A stretch of 9,326 nucleotides of DNA from Gammaproteobacteria bacterium (GTDB lineage Bacteria > Pseudomonadota > Gammaproteobacteria > SURF-13): positions 1 through 9,326 of the forward strand of contig JAMDBH010000071.1 of assembly GCA_023487615.1 (NCBI GenBank). The letters are read 5' to 3'. Both the position numbers and the translations under genes were made by a program. Below, one piece after another: positions 6,489 to 9,326 of the stretch (position 1 is its first letter; each line of letters starts with the position of its first letter). The notes under the pieces are model-generated. The model had not been told where the DNA came from. It did no database searches and saw only the letters and a list, made by a program, of their open reading frames with translations.

Positions 6489-6599
6489 GTAATACTCAGC
6501 CTCCAGGCCAACTCTCGACACCGTTTGGTGTCCTTTTCGTTCTAGTAAACATATAATTATAGAATAAGTATGCCCACCCCACCATAAAATCTGCTTTCC
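6489..6599. promoter_or_regulatory. Divergent mrp-metG promoter region
   Basis: The 111 bases between the two start codons become AT-rich around 6541-6570. TATAATTATA (6552-6561) is a perfect palindrome that holds a TATAAT -10 match on each strand, so both genes could be read from overlapping promoters. Candidate -35 boxes 17 bases away are poor on both strands (TGTCCT plus, TGGTGG minus). The mrp side has GGAGG (6500-6504, minus strand); the metG side has no Shine-Dalgarno sequence. Confidence 0.45.
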
Positions 6600-8633
6600 A
6601 TGGACTCCAAACGCCGAATACTCGTCACCAGCGCCCTGCCCTACGCCAACGGGCCGATCCACCTTGGCCACCTGGTCGAATACCTCCAGACCGACATCTG
6701 GGTGCGTTTCCAGAAGATGCGCGGCCATGACTGCACCTACGTCTGCGCCGACGACGCACACGGCACGCCCATCATGCTGCGCGCCGAACAGGAAGGCATT
6801 GCGCCCGAGGCGTTGATCGAACGCATGAACCGGGAACACCTGGCGGACTTCCAGGACTTCGGCGTCGAATTTGATAACTACTACTCCACGCACTCGCCGG
6901 AAAACGAGTTCTTTGTGCGCGACATCTATCAGAAGTTGCGCGCCAACAGCCACATCACCCAACGGGTCATCAAACAGGCCTACGACCCAGTCAAAAACCT
7001 GTTCCTGCCCGACCGCTTCATCAAAGGTGAATGCCCGCGTTGCGGCGTCAAAGATCAGTACGGCGACAGTTGCGAGGCATGCGGCGCAACCTATTCGCCC
7101 ACGGATTTGAAAAATCCGGTCTCGGTGCTCTCCGGCGTCAAGCCTGTCGAAAAGCAATCCGAGCACTACTTCTTCAGGCTCGGTGATTTCGAAGATTCTT
7201 TACGCACCTGGCTGTTTCCGGATATTACGCAGCCGCGTCACGTGCAGTCCGAAGTGGCGAACAAGCTCGACGAGTGGTTCACGGCGGGCTTGCAGGATTG
7301 GGACATTTCGCGCGACGCACCCTATTTCGGTTTTGAGATCCCCGGCGCGCCCGGCAAATATTTCTACGTCTGGCTCGACGCACCCGTCGGCTACATGGCG
7401 AGTTTCAAGAACTTGTGTGAGCGGAAGGGTATCAGCTTCGACGACTATTGGAGCGTAGGCAGCGACACAGAGCTTTATCACTTCATCGGCAAAGATATTT
7501 TATATTTCCACGCCCTGTTCTGGCCCGCCATGCTGGAAGGCGCGGGCTACCGTAAGCCCACCGCAATTTACGCCCACGGATTTCTCACTGTGAACGGCCA
7601 AAAGATGTCCAAGTCGCGCGGCACCTTCATCACCGCGCGCACGTATTTAGATCATCTGAATCCGGAGTATTTACGCTATTACTACGCCACCAAGCTCAAT
7701 AGCACGATGGAGGATATTGATTTAAACTTTGATGATTTCGTGGCTAGAGTAAACAGCGATCTGGTTGGCAAGTATGTGAATATCGCCAGCCGAGCTGCGG
7801 GATTTCTAACCAAACACTTCAATGGTGTTTTATCAGAGACCTATTATCAAGGCGAGCATACCAACCGAATTTGCGCACTGGTAACCGCTGGCGTGGCGGA
7901 TGAAATTGCTGAGGCCTACGAACAGAGGGAATACAGCAAGGTTCTGCGTGCGGTAATGAAAGCGGCTGATCACGTTAACCAACACTTCGATAAGCATAAG
8001 CCTTGGGAGCTGGCCAAAGACCCGTCACAGAAGCAAAAATTGCATGATGTATGCAGCGACTGTATCATCGCATTTTACATGTTAACCATCTACCTGACTC
8101 CGATACTGCCTGAGCTATCGAAAAAAGTCGCAAACTTTTGCAATATCCCTGATGAATTGAAATGGGATGACCTAAATTATTCACCAAATAACATCAATCT
8201 ATACCAACACCTCATGACCCGTATTGATCCGAAGCAAGTCGAAGGCATGCTCGCTGGGAGTCAAGAAGGTCTGCGACTAATGTCCCCCTCTCCGGAGGGA
8301 GAGGGGAACTTAATCAGCATAGAAGACTTCGCCAAGATTGATCTGCGCATTGCGCGCATTGTTAAAGCGGAAGATGTCGAGGGCGCGGAAAAACTGTTGA
8401 AGCTCACGCTCGACATCGGCACGGAACAGCGCACCGTGTTTGCAGGAATTAAATCCGCTTATAAGCCCGCCGATTTGGAAGGCAAGCTCACGGTGATGGT
8501 GGCGAATCTCGCACCGCGTAAGATGAAGTTCGGCGTCTCCGAAGGTATGGTGCTGGCCGCCGGGTCGGGCGGTAAGGACTTGTGGATATTGGAACCGCAT
8601 GCCGGTGCGCAACCTGGCATGCGGGTGAAGTAA
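6600..8633 (+). CDS. metG: Methionyl-tRNA synthetase
   Basis: This 677-residue class I synthetase charges initiator and elongator tRNA-Met with methionine. The order of parts is complete: HLGH signature (21-24) in [11 protein letters not shown], a zinc knuckle with Cys145, Cys148, Cys158 and Cys161, KMSKS (335-339), a helical anticodon-binding region (about 385-545), then a linker and a C-terminal EMAP/Arc1p-like OB-fold tRNA-binding domain (about 573-677) used for dimerisation and tRNA binding in long bacterial forms. The start at 6600 gives the usual [18 protein letters not shown]; an in-frame stop lies 15 bases upstream and no earlier ATG exists. No Shine-Dalgarno is visible. The linker (residues 562-569, SPSPEGEG) is encoded by a perfect DNA palindrome. 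Codons from about 7650 to 8230 are clearly AT-richer than the rest (22 G+C of 60 at 8161-8220 against 34 of 60 at 6661-6720). Confidence 0.97.
   Translation: MDSKRRILVTSALPYANGPIHLGHLVEYLQTDIWVRFQKMRGHDCTYVCADDAHGTPIMLRAEQEGIAPEALIERMNREHLADFQDFGVEFDNYYSTHSPENEFFVRDIYQKLRANSHITQRVIKQAYDPVKNLFLPDRFIKGECPRCGVKDQYGDSCEACGATYSPTDLKNPVSVLSGVKPVEKQSEHYFFRLGDFEDSLRTWLFPDITQPRHVQSEVANKLDEWFTAGLQDWDISRDAPYFGFEIPGAPGKYFYVWLDAPVGYMASFKNLCERKGISFDDYWSVGSDTELYHFIGKDILYFHALFWPAMLEGAGYRKPTAIYAHGFLTVNGQKMSKSRGTFITARTYLDHLNPEYLRYYYATKLNSTMEDIDLNFDDFVARVNSDLVGKYVNIASRAAGFLTKHFNGVLSETYYQGEHTNRICALVTAGVADEIAEAYEQREYSKVLRAVMKAADHVNQHFDKHKPWELAKDPSQKQKLHDVCSDCIIAFYMLTIYLTPILPELSKKVANFCNIPDELKWDDLNYSPNNINLYQHLMTRIDPKQVEGMLAGSQEGLRLMSPSPEGEGNLISIEDFAKIDLRIARIVKAEDVEGAEKLLKLTLDIGTEQRTVFAGIKSAYKPADLEGKLTVMVANLAPRKMKFGVSEGMVLAAGSGGKDLWILEPHAGAQPGMRVK
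8285..8306. repeat. Palindrome inside the metG linker
   Basis: CCCCTCTCC (8285-8293) and GGAGAGGGG (8298-8306) form a perfect 9-bp G+C-rich stem with a GGAG loop. It encodes SPSPEGEG between the synthetase body and the C-terminal domain of MetG. Palindromes of this CCCTCTCC...GGAGAGGG kind are common intergenic repeats in proteobacteria, so this looks like an in-frame insertion tolerated in a flexible linker. Confidence 0.7.
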
Positions 8634-8674
8634 GAGGGCTGCGCGGGTAGCTAAACTTTACGCAACTGTACGAC

Positions 8675-8680
8675 AGGAGA
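8675..8680 (+). promoter_or_regulatory. Shine-Dalgarno of the SDR gene
   Basis: AGGAGA lies 8 bases before ATG 8689 and supports that start. Confidence 0.8.
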
Positions 8681-8688
8681 ATAAAGTC

Positions 8689-9326
8689 ATGGCAAAAAAT
8701 GCATTCATCGTAGGCGGGACCAGTGGCATCGGATTGGAAGTCGCAAAATTGTTGCTCAACCAAGGCGCTGCCGTAACGCTGGTTGGTAAAAATCAAGACA
8801 AGATCAACAGCGCTCGCAACAGTCTGGGCGCCTTGGGCAAGATCGTAGGCATAAAGGCGGATATCACGCAGCCTGCTGACCTGCAGCGCCTTACCAGCAT
8901 GCTGGCGGCCGAAGAAGGGTTCGATTATCTCGTTAACGCCGCGGGCGTGTTTACGCCCAAGAAATTTCTTGAGCACAGCCCGGAGGATTACGACAAGTAC
9001 CTGGATCTCAACAAGGGACTGTTTTTTATCACTCAGGGCGTCGCGCAAAAAATGGTAGATCGGGGCATTGCAGGTTCCATCGTCAACATCGGCTCGATGT
9101 GGGCGCATCAGGCAGTGTTGGCCACGCCGTCGTCAGCCTATTCGATGGCCAAGGCGGGACTGCATAGTCTCACTCAACACCTGGCCATGGAGCTGGGTGC
9201 CTTTGGCATACGGGTCAACGCCGTCGCGCCTGCCGTAGTGGACACGCCTATTTATGAATCATTTATCGAGCCCAATCAGGTCAAAACGGTGCTACATGGG
9301 TTTGATAAGTTTCACCCGATAGGCCG
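8689..9326 (+). CDS. Short-chain dehydrogenase/reductase (SDR), 3' end outside window
   Basis: The first 212 codons of a classical SDR oxidoreductase, which uses NAD(H) or NADP(H) to oxidise or reduce a carbonyl/alcohol. Near the N-terminus is the Rossmann glycine motif GGTSGIG (9-15), then Asp59 in ADIT, NAAG (83-86), structural Asn108, Ser136 in NIGS and the catalytic pair Tyr151/Lys155 in SAYSMAK, followed by GIRVNAVAPAVVDTP, the usual segment after the active site. About 30-40 residues should remain beyond the window edge. The start has a good Shine-Dalgarno. It follows metG by 55 bases on the same strand without a clear terminator, so it may be co-transcribed. Basic Lys34 after the second strand gives no firm cofactor call. 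The substrate cannot be told from the sequence. Confidence 0.93.
   Translation, partial: MAKNAFIVGGTSGIGLEVAKLLLNQGAAVTLVGKNQDKINSARNSLGALGKIVGIKADITQPADLQRLTSMLAAEEGFDYLVNAAGVFTPKKFLEHSPEDYDKYLDLNKGLFFITQGVAQKMVDRGIAGSIVNIGSMWAHQAVLATPSSAYSMAKAGLHSLTQHLAMELGAFGIRVNAVAPAVVDTPIYESFIEPNQVKTVLHGFDKFHPIG

Noticed and set aside
6489..7166. 226-codon N-terminal extension of Mrp
   Set aside because: It is antisense to the metG coding region and lacks any domain; Mrp is complete from ATG 6488 with GGAGG upstream.
8488..9108. 206-codon minus-strand frame across the metG-SDR junction
   Set aside because: It lies opposite two clear plus-strand genes, MetG and the SDR with its intact motifs.

Overview
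The window looks like a proteobacterial chromosome, most likely betaproteobacterial (Nitrosomonadales-like). The evidence is the 188-residue dCTP deaminase with the [10 protein letters not shown] start and [10 protein letters not shown] core, the MetG sequence, the mrp-metG divergent neighbourhood, and a tRNA-Leu 3' end with acceptor strand CCTCGGC. The lineage is an inference from remembered family sequences, not from a search.

The left half (1 to about 4574) reads as the right-hand part of an integrated genomic island. It opens with the last 62 codons of a tyrosine recombinase. Next comes a SRAP-family abasic-site protein on the plus strand (247-924) and a 956-residue PHP-domain/SMC-like ATPase of the TrlF type on the minus strand (1061-3931). 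These two genes converge on a strong hairpin. About 500 bases with no convincing gene follow, then a short stretch resembling a second, broken integrase tail (4442-4510), then a 28-base fragment matching the T arm and acceptor end of a tRNA-Leu (4547-4574). I take that fragment as the right attachment site. The intact tRNA-Leu gene should lie on the plus strand upstream of the window.

The right half is chromosomal backbone. dcd (dCTP deaminase) and mrp (Fe-S cluster carrier ATPase) are on the minus strand, and metG (methionyl-tRNA synthetase) and a 3'-truncated SDR oxidoreductase are on the plus strand. mrp and metG diverge from a 111-base AT-rich region holding a TATAATTATA palindrome. 

The most unusual feature is a family of four 31-base repeats built from ATACAAG heptamers. 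They sit as two inverted pairs, one on each side of dcd. One copy directly abuts the dcd start codon and leaves no Shine-Dalgarno sequence, another overlaps the dcd stop codon, and a third follows the mrp stop codon. A separate perfect palindrome lies inside metG, exactly in the linker joining the synthetase body to its C-terminal tRNA-binding domain.

Island genes (SRAP abasic-site capture, PHP/ATPase) suggest DNA maintenance or phage-defence cargo, but no defence function is demonstrated by the sequence.
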